From: an uncultured Planctomycetia bacterium
GTDB taxonomy: Bacteria; Planctomycetota; Phycisphaerae; Phycisphaerales; SM1A02
Length of the DNA: 61,755 nt
Assembly (NCBI GenBank): GCA_937871505.1
Contig: CALMPF010000045.1
Span: 1-61,755, forward strand
Reading direction: 5' to 3'
Positions 51,845 through 60,860 of this stretch are shown piece by piece. The notes under the pieces are model-generated. The model saw only the letters and a list, made by a program, of their open reading frames with translations, was not told where the DNA came from and did no database searches. The position numbers and the translations under genes are program-made. The stretch's first letter is position 1. Each line of letters starts with the position of its first letter.

Positions 51845-52987
51845 TCAGTCCGGACTCCGCGAGGCAGGTGGCGATCCGAACGCCCGGCCGATGCGCTGGC
51901 GCGCGATGGCGCCGAGATCAGCAAGCCGCGCGAGGAAGCGGTTCCCGCCGCGTCCCGCGCGGGCGGGATCCAAGCGCCCGGAAGGGGCCCCTCCGCGGCG
52001 CGGCTGACCGGCGGGTCGGACTCCGAGCTGGAGCGCCGGTCCGGCGAACGCAAGGATGCCGCAGCCGACGCCGACTGCGGCCAGCGCGAGGTCGCGCAGC
52101 GAGAGCCCCGCCGTGCGGTGCGGCGTGGTCATCGAGAGCCCGGCGAGGATCGAGCTCGGCAGGTGGTGGCGATTGCCGTCGTGGTAGTGGCCGCCGAGGC
52201 GGGTCGCAAGGAGCTTGAGCGAGCCGGAGTCCTGCCGGCTGGAGTGCCCCGAGATCGCCGTCGGGCGCGTCGGATCGCCGACGCCGACCACGATCGCGTC
52301 GGCGATCGAGACAGGCATCGCCGGGGGAGGCTTCGGCGCCGCGTCGCCATCGCTGACCACCAGGAGCGTCGCCGAGCGCGCGGGCCACGGCTTCGCGATC
52401 TCGAAGGCCTTGACGATTCCCGCGTGAAGATCGGTCGGCCCCGGCTCGAAGGCGACGAACATCGGGAGGCCGTCGAGGGCGTTGCGGATCACCTCCTTGT
52501 CAAAGGTCTCCTGCACGATCGGGCGCGCCTCGGTGTAGAAGACCACCAGCGTGACACGCGTCGTCGCCGCATCAAGCCGGTCGAGAACGCCCTGGATGAG
52601 GCGGCCCGCCCACTGCGAGCGGGCCATCTTCTCCGGTTCGGGGCCCGCATCCTTGAGCGTCATGCTCGGCGAGACATCGAGGCAGACCAGCAGGTGCTGC
52701 GACGCCGCCCGCGACGGCGGCCCCTGCGGTCCCCCGGCGTCGAAGCCGCTCAGGTAGGCGAGTCCCCACGCGGCGAGTCCCGCCGCGATGACGCGGAGGG
52801 GCGCGATCGCCCTGGCCCAGCGCGGCGGAGCGGGGGCGCCGGCGAACGCAAGCCGCGCGACCCGCGTGATGCGCCGCGCGTGCAGCCACTCCGCGGCTGC
52901 CACGATCGCCACGGCCGCGACGCCCAGGGAAAGCGCCGCGCCGCTTCCGAAGCCGGCCCATGCGTCGGTCTCGGCGAAGATCACCAT
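51845..52987 (-). CDS. VWA-domain membrane protein, BatB-like
   Basis: This 380-residue protein has two N-terminal membrane segments (about 13-35 and 60-80). A von Willebrand factor A domain follows with MIDAS motif DVSPS (104-108), the PTDLHAGI segment holding the second metal ligand, and VVSDGD. A hydrophobic segment (ALAAVGVGCGILAFAGPALQ) and a basic tail end it. BatB-type proteins form a membrane complex with BatA and act with MoxR. It begins ATGGTGA, overlapping the upstream gene's stop by 7 bases. Confidence 0.87.
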   Translation of the reverse strand: MVIFAETDAWAGFGSGAALSLGVAAVAIVAAAEWLHARRITRVARLAFAGAPAPPRWARAIAPLRVIAAGLAAWGLAYLSGFDAGGPQGPPSRAASQHLLVCLDVSPSMTLKDAGPEPEKMARSQWAGRLIQGVLDRLDAATTRVTLVVFYTEARPIVQETFDKEVIRNALDGLPMFVAFEPGPTDLHAGIVKAFEIAKPWPARSATLLVVSDGDAAPKPPPAMPVSIADAIVVGVGDPTRPTAISGHSSRQDSGSLKLLATRLGGHYHDGNRHHLPSSILAGLSMTTPHRTAGLSLRDLALAAVGVGCGILAFAGPALQLGVRPAGQPRRGGAPSGRLDPARAGRGGNRFLARLADLGAIARQRIGRAFGSPPASRSPD

Positions 52988-53883
52988 GGCGTGTACCGGA
53001 TCCCGGCAAGGCCGACGAGGTGGACGCCCAGCAGGGCCAGGCATCCGAGGGCGATGGGGCCGAAGTGGTCCATCGGCACGGTGCCCATCGTCCGGAAGCG
53101 GGCCGGGCGCATCCGGTCGATGTGGCGGAAGACCGCCTGGAGGCTCTGGGGGTCGTTGGCCTGGAACGCCTCGCCGCCGGTGATCTGCGCGATCTCGACG
53201 ACCGCCTGCGGGATGTCTTCCTCGGCGATGTGAATGTGGTAGACGACGATTCCCGCGGCCCGGAGCTCTTCACCGATCTCCTGTTCCTCGCCGTTGCCGA
53301 GGTCGAAGCTCTCGCCGTCGGAGACGAGGATGATCATCCGATCGCCGCGCTCCGCCTCGGCGATCATGTTGTCGCGGCAGAAGCGCAGGGCCGCCCCGAT
53401 CCGCGTGCCGCCCATGTGTCGCGGCTGGCGGGTGGGGTCCGCGAAGGGCAGGGCGGCGAGGATCGCCGAGAGATCCGTCGTCAGCGGCGTCCAGCGGATC
53501 TGGTAGGTGCCGAAGAGCGTCATCCCGAAGGCGTCGCCTTCACGGGCCGCGACGAACTTCTCGATCGCCTCCTTCGCCATCGAGTACCGGTTCTCCCACG
53601 CCATGCTCCCGGAGACGTCGAGGCAGAACTGGATGTTGGTCAGCTCGCGGGCGTCGCGGGGGGTGCGCAGCATCTGCGGTCCCGCGAGCAGCAGGATCGC
53701 GCCCGCCAGCAGCAGCGGCGGGACGCACTCGAAGGCGCCGAGGAGGATCGCGGCGGTGCGCCGTCGCGCGTGCGCCTGATGATCGAAGGGCATCGCGACC
53801 GCTGCGCGCCGCGCCGGGATCGCCCAGAGCAGCAGGGCGGGCACCGCGAGAAAGAGAAGCACCCAGGGATGGGCGAAGCTCAT
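52981..53883 (-). CDS. VWA-domain membrane protein, BatA-like
   Basis: This 300-residue protein has two N-terminal membrane segments (MSFAHPWVLLFLAVPALLLW and about 44-70). A VWA domain follows with a complete MIDAS: DVSGSM (89-94), then GGTRIGAAL and LVSDGESFD. A C-terminal membrane segment completes the usual BatA plan. It starts as ATGA on the stop of the 436-residue gene. It presumably carries the metal-dependent protein contact that MoxR-type ATPases remodel. Confidence 0.9.
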   Translation of the reverse strand: MSFAHPWVLLFLAVPALLLWAIPARRAAVAMPFDHQAHARRRTAAILLGAFECVPPLLLAGAILLLAGPQMLRTPRDARELTNIQFCLDVSGSMAWENRYSMAKEAIEKFVAAREGDAFGMTLFGTYQIRWTPLTTDLSAILAALPFADPTRQPRHMGGTRIGAALRFCRDNMIAEAERGDRMIILVSDGESFDLGNGEEQEIGEELRAAGIVVYHIHIAEEDIPQAVVEIAQITGGEAFQANDPQSLQAVFRHIDRMRPARFRTMGTVPMDHFGPIALGCLALLGVHLVGLAGIRYTPW

Positions 53884-55190
53884 GCGACGCCTCCTTCGCC
53901 GGCGACGCGGCGATCGCTCGCAGCGGCGGCGGCGGTCGGCTCGGCGAGCGACGACGAGCGTCGATGGTCGCTCCGATCGATGCCGTCGAGGGTTTCCGCC
54001 GCGATCAGCGTGTAGGGCCGGAGCAGCCGAGCGAGCTCGGCGTCGGGCCGGCGCTCCGAGGCGGCGGGCTCGATCGCGTCGCGGTCGGAGGGGCCGCCTC
54101 GCGCGGCGCGCGGCGCGTGCAGCCATCCCTCGACGGCGCGGAGCAGTGCGCCCGCCTCTGGATCGCGGCGCAGCCGGATGATCGCGGCCGCGGGGGCGAG
54201 CGACTCCAGCCCGAGTCGGTCGCTCCAGAACCGCACCAGCAGGAGCTCGAGCCGCGCCTGTCCGGCCAGATCGAGAGTCCCGTCGATCGCCGCCTCGACG
54301 AGCGGTCGCAGCCGATCGGCCACCGTCGGTGGCGGGGGTGGCGGCTCGATCACCGTCGGTTGCGGTCGGCGCAGCGCGCGGCGGGCGACGACGACCGCGG
54401 GCACTGCGAGCCACGCGAGCGCCAGGGCGATCATCCAGGCGCGGTAGCCGCTGCGCAGCGGCGCGATCGAGCGGTCCTGAAGGAAGAGGTCGGTGCCGTG
54501 CAGGGCAGGAAGCTCGGAGTCCACCCGGATCGGCAGGCGGCCGAGCGCGTGGGCGGGCGTTCCGTCGATGTGCTCCAGCAGCGGGACGAGATCGAAGTTC
54601 CCGACGACGGAGCCGATGAACTCGATCCGATAGCGCGGCGCGGCGCCGGTCGGCGTCGGTACCTCGAGCACGCGGACGATCACCGGGGCGAAGAGCCCTT
54701 GGTCGGGAATCGCCCGGATCGGCACCCCCGCGTGCTCGATCACGTGGAACCCGACCACGCCGCGCGACGCGGACGCGACCGGCGCGAGCGCGCCGAGACC
54801 GTCGCTGTCGAGCCCGGTCCGCGCGGCGGCGCCTTCCTCGGCGGCGGCGCCTGCGGCCTCCGCGGCGCTGTTGGCCCCGGTGCGATCGCCGTCAAGCGCG
54901 ACCGCGGAAGCAGCGATCGCGATCGGGCGCGCCGCAGCGCGATCGACCGCCGCGCAGACGATGACTGCGAGCGCGAGGGCGCAGGATGCATGCGCTCGTG
55001 GCGCCGCCGAAGCGACCGGGCGATGCCGACGGGCTTCGACCTCGGTCGGCGTGATCGAACGCGAGGATCGCCTCCCCGAGCGCTCGGCGGAGCGGTCCTC
55101 TGAATCGCCCGCAGCGCTCGGCCGAGCGCCGAGTCTTCCTGCGCGCTCCGGCTCGCAACGCCCCTCGCTGGGTCGCTCGGTCGCGATCAT
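53880..55190 (-). CDS. Bat-operon membrane protein, DUF4381-like position
   Basis: This 436-residue protein has a long charged N-terminus, a hydrophobic signal-like stretch around 70-90 and a predicted beta-rich external domain. A membrane segment follows (WMIALALAWLAVPAVVVARR, about 285-304), then a cytoplasmic helical tail of about 130 residues. The position between DUF58 and VWA genes and the one-membrane, tail-inside layout match DUF4381-type partners, but I see no sequence motif that proves it. It overlaps both neighbours as ATGA. Confidence 0.75.
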   Translation of the reverse strand: MIATERPSEGRCEPERAGRLGARPSAAGDSEDRSAERSGRRSSRSITPTEVEARRHRPVASAAPRAHASCALALAVIVCAAVDRAAARPIAIAASAVALDGDRTGANSAAEAAGAAAEEGAAARTGLDSDGLGALAPVASASRGVVGFHVIEHAGVPIRAIPDQGLFAPVIVRVLEVPTPTGAAPRYRIEFIGSVVGNFDLVPLLEHIDGTPAHALGRLPIRVDSELPALHGTDLFLQDRSIAPLRSGYRAWMIALALAWLAVPAVVVARRALRRPQPTVIEPPPPPPTVADRLRPLVEAAIDGTLDLAGQARLELLLVRFWSDRLGLESLAPAAAIIRLRRDPEAGALLRAVEGWLHAPRAARGGPSDRDAIEPAASERRPDAELARLLRPYTLIAAETLDGIDRSDHRRSSSLAEPTAAAAASDRRVAGEGGVA

Positions 55191-56068
55191 CCCCGTCCAC
55201 CTCCGATCGCCGGACGGAAGGCGAGGAAGCGTCGGAGCGGCGGCAGGATCGGCAGGTCGGTCTGCAGCCGGAGATAGCTCACGCCGCTTCGCGCCAGATC
55301 CGTGGCGATGGCCCCTTCGCTCGGCCAGCGGACGCGCCCGTGGGCGAGGAAGCTGCGGCCCGTCTCCGCCTCCCGTCCGCGAAAGAACCCGGCGCGAAGC
55401 TCGCCGCGCTCGGCCGGGTCGATCAGGTGGATGGCGACGACGTCATGGCGCTCGGCGACGGTGCGCAGCGCGGGGATCGCGTCCGGGTCGTGCAGGTCGC
55501 TGATCACCGCGACGATGCTCGACCGCTTCGCATGGATGCCGAGATCGCGGATCCGCTCGGCCAGCCGGGTCTCCTCGATCAGGCGCCGGGCGCGGAGCGG
55601 CTCGAGCGTGCGCCAGAGATCGCTGCGAAGCAGGCTCGGCTCCACCCGCGTCTGCCGCTCGCCTGCGCCGATGACCGCGACCGGGCTCATGCGACGCTGG
55701 GCGACGAGCCCGACAGCGGCCGCGATCCAGAGGGCGAGATCGTGCTTGCTCAGCGCGGTCGAGCCGACCGCCATCGACGCGGACGTGTCGACGACGAGGT
55801 ACGCCGCCGTCCGTTTTAGCGTGTCGTACTCCTTGACGAAGGGCCGGCCGAGCCGCGCCGTGATCCGCCAGTCGAGCGACCGGACAGGGTCGCCCGGGAC
55901 GTAGGGCCGCGACTGCGCGAACTCGAAGCCGCTGCCGAAGAAGCGCGACGGATCGGTGCCGAAGGCGAGGTCGTCGGCAAGGCGCCGCACGACCATCTCG
56001 AAGTCGCCGGAGGCGAGCTCCTCGGGTGGCGGCAGCCGGGGCGGATCTGCGAGGCGGGGAGCCATCAT
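55187..56068 (-). CDS. DUF58 family protein
   Basis: This 293-residue protein has the DUF58 signature YVPGDPVRSLDWRITARLG followed by PFVKEYD (about 56-82) and a VWA-like core starting LVVDTSASMAVG, with VISDLHDPD later. DUF58 proteins accompany MoxR ATPases throughout bacteria and are thought to be their partners. It is separated from moxR by 210 bases that include nine AGACC repeats, and overlaps the next gene as ATGA. Confidence 0.93.
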   Translation of the reverse strand: MMAPRLADPPRLPPPEELASGDFEMVVRRLADDLAFGTDPSRFFGSGFEFAQSRPYVPGDPVRSLDWRITARLGRPFVKEYDTLKRTAAYLVVDTSASMAVGSTALSKHDLALWIAAAVGLVAQRRMSPVAVIGAGERQTRVEPSLLRSDLWRTLEPLRARRLIEETRLAERIRDLGIHAKRSSIVAVISDLHDPDAIPALRTVAERHDVVAIHLIDPAERGELRAGFFRGREAETGRSFLAHGRVRWPSEGAIATDLARSGVSYLRLQTDLPILPPLRRFLAFRPAIGGGRG

Positions 56069-56190
56069 CGGGACGGGAAGGGGGTGCTGCGCGGTTCGTC
56101 GAGCGGAAGACGCCGGAGCCGGGCTCCGTGCGAGGTTGGTCGCGGGCTGCGGCGACCCACGTCTCCTGTCAGACTTGACCGGACCCGATC

Positions 56191-56235
56191 AGACCAGACC
56201 AGACCAGACCAGACCAGACCAGACCAGACCAGACC
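56191..56235. repeat. Pentanucleotide array (AGACC)9
   Basis: Nine perfect tandem AGACC copies lie in the 210-base gap between moxR and the DUF58 gene, flanked by degenerate copies (GGACCCGATC on the left, AGATC on the right). Perfect short tandem repeats change length readily by slippage. Being untranslated, a change would alter spacing in the mRNA leader or a promoter rather than reading frame. Confidence 0.95.
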
Positions 56236-56278
56236 AGATCGGCCGTGATCAGCGCTGCTCGGGCGCGAGTCGGCGCGA

Positions 56279-57331
56279 TCAGGCGAGCGATCGCAGGATC
56301 GAGTCGAGCACCGCGCGCGGTCGGCGCCCGGTGGCGAGGGCTTCGTAGCGGAGGCGCATGCGATGGAGGATCACGTCCTCCGCGAGGGCGAAAAAGTCCT
56401 CCGGGATCACGTAGGCCCGGCCGTGAATGAACGCTCGGGCGCGCGATGAGTGCACGAGCGCGAGCGCCGCGCGGGGGCTGCACCCCAGCTCGATCTCGTC
56501 ATGGGTGCGAGTCAGCCGCACCAGCTCGACGCAGTCGCGCATGAAGACATCGCTCACATGGACCGCCTGCACCGCGGTCATCGCCTCGGTGAGATCGCGC
56601 AGATGGAGCTTGCGGACCTCGCCGATGGCGTCGAAGGCGGTCATCGGCACGGCGCCCTCCCCGTGTCGTTTCAGTCCCAGCCCGAGGCTGCGGCGGACCA
56701 CCTCGGCCTCGTCGGTCGCCGACGGATAGTCGAGCCTGTGGCAGAGCATGAACCGGTCGAGCTGCGCCTCGGGCAGCTCGAAGGTCCCCGACTGCTCGAC
56801 GGGGTTCTGCGTGGCGATCACGAGGAATGGCGCGGGCAGGTCATACGTCGAGTCGCCGATGGAGACGCGGCGCTCCTGCATCGCCTCCAGCAGCGCCGAC
56901 TGCACCTTCGGCGAGGCGCGGTTGATCTCGTCGGCGAGCAGGAGGTTGGTGAAGATCGGACCGCGGTGCACCCTGAACTCCCCCGACTTCTGATCGAGGA
57001 TCTCCGAACCGACGATGTCCGAGGGGAGCAGGTCCACCGTGAACTGCACGCGGGCGAAGCGAAGGTCGATGGCGCGGGCGACCGCCTGGACGAGGAGCGT
57101 CTTGGCGATCCCCGGGACGCCCTCGAGCAGCAGGTGGCCGCCCGTGAGCAGCGCGATGAGCACGCGCTCCACGACCACCTGCTGACCGACCACGGTCCGC
57201 CCGACCTCGGAGCGCACGCTGTCGGCGAAGGGGCATGCTCCGTCGGCTGGCACCGCGGGGTCGATGAATGCGCTGCGCGGCATGGTCCCGGCCGAGGCGA
57301 CGGTGCCGTTGCGGGCGGAAGCGTCGGTCAT
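56279..57331 (-). CDS. MoxR-family AAA+ ATPase
   Basis: This 350-residue chaperone-type ATPase has Walker A GVPGIAKT (71-78), Walker B LLADEIN (131-137), the sensor IATQNPVEQSGTFELPEAQ (sensor 1 Asn) and the arginine-finger region LDRFM. MoxR proteins remodel VWA-domain partners, which are encoded downstream here. It starts as ATGA on the stop of the thioredoxin-like gene. The N-terminal 30 residues are a variable extension. It acts in the cytoplasm at the membrane complex. Confidence 0.95.
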   Translation of the reverse strand: MTDASARNGTVASAGTMPRSAFIDPAVPADGACPFADSVRSEVGRTVVGQQVVVERVLIALLTGGHLLLEGVPGIAKTLLVQAVARAIDLRFARVQFTVDLLPSDIVGSEILDQKSGEFRVHRGPIFTNLLLADEINRASPKVQSALLEAMQERRVSIGDSTYDLPAPFLVIATQNPVEQSGTFELPEAQLDRFMLCHRLDYPSATDEAEVVRRSLGLGLKRHGEGAVPMTAFDAIGEVRKLHLRDLTEAMTAVQAVHVSDVFMRDCVELVRLTRTHDEIELGCSPRAALALVHSSRARAFIHGRAYVIPEDFFALAEDVILHRMRLRYEALATGRRPRAVLDSILRSLA

Positions 57332-58947
57332 GGCGTCGGCTCCTTGGGGCTCGCGGGCGGCGTTGGTCGGGGCGTGGCTTCGGGCGCCGCTGGATCCACC
57401 GGATCCACTGCCGGTCGCGGCTGCGGCGCCGAGGATCTCCCGCTCGCCGCCGGCTTGATGGTCGCGGGATCGAAGGGCTTGGCGAGCAGCGCGTTCACGA
57501 CCGTGCGCGCCTGTTCCGGTCGCACGCCCGCTGCGGCGACCGTGCCGTCGCGATCGACGATCACCGTCGTCGGGGCGAGTCGGATGCCAAGTTCCGCCGC
57601 TGTGGCGCCGGAGAGGATCGGTCGCGGCGGCGCGGGCTGGCCCGGCCCCGCGCCGGGGGCCGCCGGGGTTCCGGGGCTGCCGGGGGTTCCGGGGGTTCCG
57701 AGGATGCCGGGCGCGGCTCCCATCGGCGCGATGGCGCCGCCGCTCGAGACCACGACGCCCTGTGCCGCCGCCATCGCCTGCATCGAGGCCATCTGCGCTG
57801 CGATCATCGCCTCGATCTCCATCATGTCGGAGTCGTCCATGTCGTCGCTGCCGAACGGCATGCCGGGCATTCCGGGCGGGCGCTGCGCAGCGCCCGGCGC
57901 GGACGCCGACGGCGGGCGATCGCGGAGCACCGGAACGGCGATGCGGCGATCGTTGAACGTGCGCCGCGCCGCGCTCCAGTCGGCGCGGCTGTCGCAGATG
58001 CCCATGACGACCACTCCCTGCGGGCCGAGCTCGGCGTCGAGCTCCGCGAGCGCGGCGAGCTGATCGAGCGCGATCTCGTTGCGCGGCGAGAGGAAGTGCA
58101 GGATGACGACCTTTCCGCGCCGATCGTCGTCGCGCGGAGCGCTGCCGAATGTCCGCCGCGCGAGGACCTCGTCGCTGTCGGTTCCGGTCAGCGCCGGAAC
58201 CGCACGGCCTTCGGCCTCGCGCAGCCACGCGGGTCGGGTGCCGCCTCCGAAGTACCACTCAGGCGGGCCGGCGTCGGGCTTCAGGGCCGCCGCGCCGGCG
58301 AGATCCGGCGGCGGCGGCTCGGCGAGCAGCATCTCGACGACGGCGCCGACGCGATCCGGAAGCAGTCCCGCCGCGCGGATGACGCCGGCGCGGTCGATGA
58401 CGACGTATGTCGGCCAGAATGAGAGGGAGTACCGGCGCACCGAGTCGCCCGCGTCGCGGGCGACGGGATAGTTGATGCCCTTGTCGCGGACCATCGCCGC
58501 GGCGCGCTCCCACCCCGCGTTGCCGTCGTGCAGACCGATGAAGACGAGCCCTTCATCGCCACGCCTGCTGACCAGCTCGACGTTCTTGGGGATGGACGCC
58601 ACGCATGGACCGCACCAGGTCGCCCAGAAGTCCAGCACGATCACCTTGCCGCGCGACCCCGCGATGGTGACTTCGTCGCCGATCCACTCGCGGGTGGCGA
58701 TCTCCGGAGCCGGGTTGCCTTCGAGCTGACGCAGCGCGCGCGGGCGCTGGCTGCCGCTGAAGTACCAGTCATCGGGAATCGCCGCGTCCGCCGGCGACTG
58801 CCGGGGGGCAGGCTCTGCGGCGCAGGACCAGGAGATCGGGACGATCGCCGCGGCGAGGATCGCCAGCGATCGGGCGGGCGCGGATCGGCGCAAGGCCCTT
58901 GAGCGCACCGGTCGGGCCTCGGGAGTCGGCGAAAGGAGGGGTGTCAT
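57328..58947 (-). CDS. Two-domain TlpA-like thioredoxin protein
   Basis: This 539-residue exported protein has a hydrophobic signal region (27-41; a Cys at 42 may be lipidated). The first thioredoxin-like domain has FWATWCGPC (108-115 region) and the cis-Pro area FWPTYVVID. The second domain repeats the plan (KVVILHFLSPRNEIAL, APTTVIVDRDG) but has no CxxC, so it is probably redox-inactive. It is split by a Met/Asp-rich and Gly/Pro/Thr insertion (GTPGTPGSPGTPAAPG). Leading a MoxR-VWA operon, it suggests a redox link to the complex; this is inference. Confidence 0.85.
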   Translation of the reverse strand: MTPLLSPTPEARPVRSRALRRSAPARSLAILAAAIVPISWSCAAEPAPRQSPADAAIPDDWYFSGSQRPRALRQLEGNPAPEIATREWIGDEVTIAGSRGKVIVLDFWATWCGPCVASIPKNVELVSRRGDEGLVFIGLHDGNAGWERAAAMVRDKGINYPVARDAGDSVRRYSLSFWPTYVVIDRAGVIRAAGLLPDRVGAVVEMLLAEPPPPDLAGAAALKPDAGPPEWYFGGGTRPAWLREAEGRAVPALTGTDSDEVLARRTFGSAPRDDDRRGKVVILHFLSPRNEIALDQLAALAELDAELGPQGVVVMGICDSRADWSAARRTFNDRRIAVPVLRDRPPSASAPGAAQRPPGMPGMPFGSDDMDDSDMMEIEAMIAAQMASMQAMAAAQGVVVSSGGAIAPMGAAPGILGTPGTPGSPGTPAAPGAGPGQPAPPRPILSGATAAELGIRLAPTTVIVDRDGTVAAAGVRPEQARTVVNALLAKPFDPATIKPAASGRSSAPQPRPAVDPVDPAAPEATPRPTPPASPKEPTP

Positions 58948-59040
58948 CGGCGTCCTCGGGCGGGGCCGCGGGATCTCAGTCCGGAGTCCTCACTCGTCGG
59001 TCCTGAGTCCTGAGCCCTGCGTCATGTGGCGTGCGATTCG

Positions 59041-59126
59041 GGTCTGGTTCTCAGGTCTGGTTCTCAGGTCTGGGTCACGGGTGTTGGCTTCGGGTGTGGG
59101 TTTCGGGTGTGGGTTTCGGGCTTCGG
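59041..59126. repeat. Tandem array, 13-base unit
   Basis: About 6.5 copies of a 13-base unit, consensus GGTSTGGKTYTCR, start at 59041, 59054, 59067, 59080, 59093, 59106 and 59119. It lies 94 bases upstream of the start of the two-domain thioredoxin gene, in the likely promoter region of the Bat-type operon. The rest of 58948-59399 shows no gene. Confidence 0.85.
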
Positions 59127-59399
59127 AAGCACTCTCGCAGGCGCCTCCTGTTCGTCACCCCGAGTCGGCGCGGCGGTGGGCGGACTCGCGGTCGACGCGG
59201 GGCGATGCTGATGGAGCGCCGCGCCGCTGCGAAGAGCGGGACTCGTGCCGGATGGCGAAGGCGTGGGGTGCCGGGAAGGGCGGCAGGAAGGTGGCGCTGC
59301 GACTCGAGCGGCGGGGAGCGCTCCGCGTGAGCGTCGTGCGCGGAGAGCGAACGGTCGGAGTCTACCGCGTTCATCCGCAAGAACGCGAGCCGCCGGTCT

Positions 59400-60071
59400 C
59401 TATTTCAGCCCGGAGGTCGCTCCCGGAGCGACACAACGCGCCGTGACAGCCCCGACAACCCCGCCGACGACGCCGCCTGCGACCACATCGCCGACGAAGT
59501 GGTAGTCCATTCCGATCAGCGCCACCGCGATCGCGAGCGTGGCCAAGACTCCCGGGATCCGCGAGCGCGGCCATGCCGCCCAGAGCGCCGCGACGATGGC
59601 GACGACGCGCACGGTGTGTCCGGAGGGGAAGCTCGCGAAGCCCATTCCGCCATGGAATGGATGGAAGCCATAGGCGCCCTCGGGGATGAGCCCCGGAACG
59701 TCGCTGACCCACCCGATCGGCCAGGTTCGGCCGAAGCAGTCCTTCAGCGTGTTCTTGAACTGGATCGCGATCAGGAGCGCGACCGTCGCCGCGAGAACCG
59801 TGCGCTCCCACGGGCGCAGCGGACCGGCCAGTCTCCGGAGGGCGAGGAGAACAAGCAGGCCCGGCGCCCACATCTGGATGGCCGGGGGCACGAGCGTGAT
59901 CCACTTGAGGACCACGAAGCGGGGGATGTCGTGGCGGTGGACGAACTCCGCCACAGGTCGATCGACCCAGAGCACGCAGGCCGCAGTGGCTCCGGCGCCG
60001 ACGAGCAGCGCGATCGCGCAGCGGAGCAGCGTCTCGCGGTATCCGACGACGGACCTTGGTGAGGGTGGCAT
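59400..60071 (-). CDS. PAP2-family phosphatase
   Basis: This 223-residue inner-membrane protein has six hydrophobic segments. The phosphatase motifs are LKDCFGRTWP (motif 1, Lys/Arg), FASFPSGHT (motif 2 with catalytic His) and MDYHFVGDVVAG (motif 3, His/Asp). Members dephosphorylate lipid pyrophosphates or phosphatidic acid on the outer face. ATG 60071 gives the usual length; upstream in-frame sequence is Arg/Pro-rich. It is not obviously in an operon. Confidence 0.9.
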   Translation of the reverse strand: MPPSPRSVVGYRETLLRCAIALLVGAGATAACVLWVDRPVAEFVHRHDIPRFVVLKWITLVPPAIQMWAPGLLVLLALRRLAGPLRPWERTVLAATVALLIAIQFKNTLKDCFGRTWPIGWVSDVPGLIPEGAYGFHPFHGGMGFASFPSGHTVRVVAIVAALWAAWPRSRIPGVLATLAIAVALIGMDYHFVGDVVAGGVVGGVVGAVTARCVAPGATSGLK

Positions 60072-60551
60072 GGGCGCAATCTCCCGAAGCGGGCCCTTGC
60101 AGCCCGAATGACTTTCGCCACAGGCTGCCAGCCCGGCGGCGCGGCGTGCGCGCGGCAGGCGGGCGGGAGCGGTCGACGCCGAAGGGCCACCCGGGGAGGC
60201 CACCCGGGGAGTCAACCCGAGAGGCTCGGCCACGGTCAGGCCGGCGTTCCGGTGGTCATCGAGTATTCCTCCCGTTGGATCCCGGCGTCTTGGCTTCTGG
60301 ACCAACCCCCGTGACCCATCACGGTCGGGGCGAGGCGCTGACGGACCCCGATTGGCCCGTCGCGACTGGCCCGTCGCGATTGGCCCGTCTCGTCCGGCCG
60401 GTCGCGCTCGGAACACGCCGGCTCGACCCCGGCGTCCGGCCAGATTCGCGACGCAGATTCTCGTACCAGCTTGACAAGCCAGGTCTGCAAGCCGGCGCCG
60501 CACGCCAGCTCCACGAGCCAGGCTCGTGCCGAGCCGACGTCCGACCCGGTC
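60072..60551. other. Spacer with a short 14-base array
   Basis: There is no credible gene. Bases 60347-60388 hold three copies of a 14-base unit (CGCGAYTGGCCCGT). The remainder is GC-rich with several small inverted repeats. It contains the likely promoter of the PAP2 gene at its left end. Confidence 0.6.
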
Positions 60552-60860
60552 TCACGCCTGCGTCAGGTACCGCTCGACGCTCCTCAGGTCAGGCAGGATC
60601 TGCGGCCGAAGCTCCACGGTGAATCGCTCGCCGACGCGCGGAGCGACCAGCTTGGTCGCCCGGATGCGGGAGGTCCACATGCGTCCGCCGCGCTGGTGCT
60701 CGGTGTTGCCGGTCTGGCCGCGTCGCTTCGCGAGGCGGCTCAGCCCCCGCTGCACTGACGGCTCGAGCCGCATCAGGCGCTGGAGCGTCTTGAGCGCCGC
60801 GGCGTTTCGCGGGAGCGAGGCGATGGTGTACGTGGCGCTGGGGACGGTCGCGGTGGCCAT
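60552..60860 (-). CDS. Small basic conserved-looking protein
   Basis: This 102-residue, strongly basic protein contains RNAAALKTLQRLMRLEPSVQ, RGLSRLAKRRGQTGN, RGGRMWTSR and a terminal beta-like part FTVELRPQILPDLRSVERYL. The compact mixture of helix and strand with clustered Arg/Lys looks like a real nucleic-acid-binding protein. I believe similar small proteins occur in other Phycisphaerae, but I cannot verify this here. The start is ATG 60860. The function is unknown. Confidence 0.7.
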   Translation of the reverse strand: MATATVPSATYTIASLPRNAAALKTLQRLMRLEPSVQRGLSRLAKRRGQTGNTEHQRGGRMWTSRIRATKLVAPRVGERFTVELRPQILPDLRSVERYLTQA

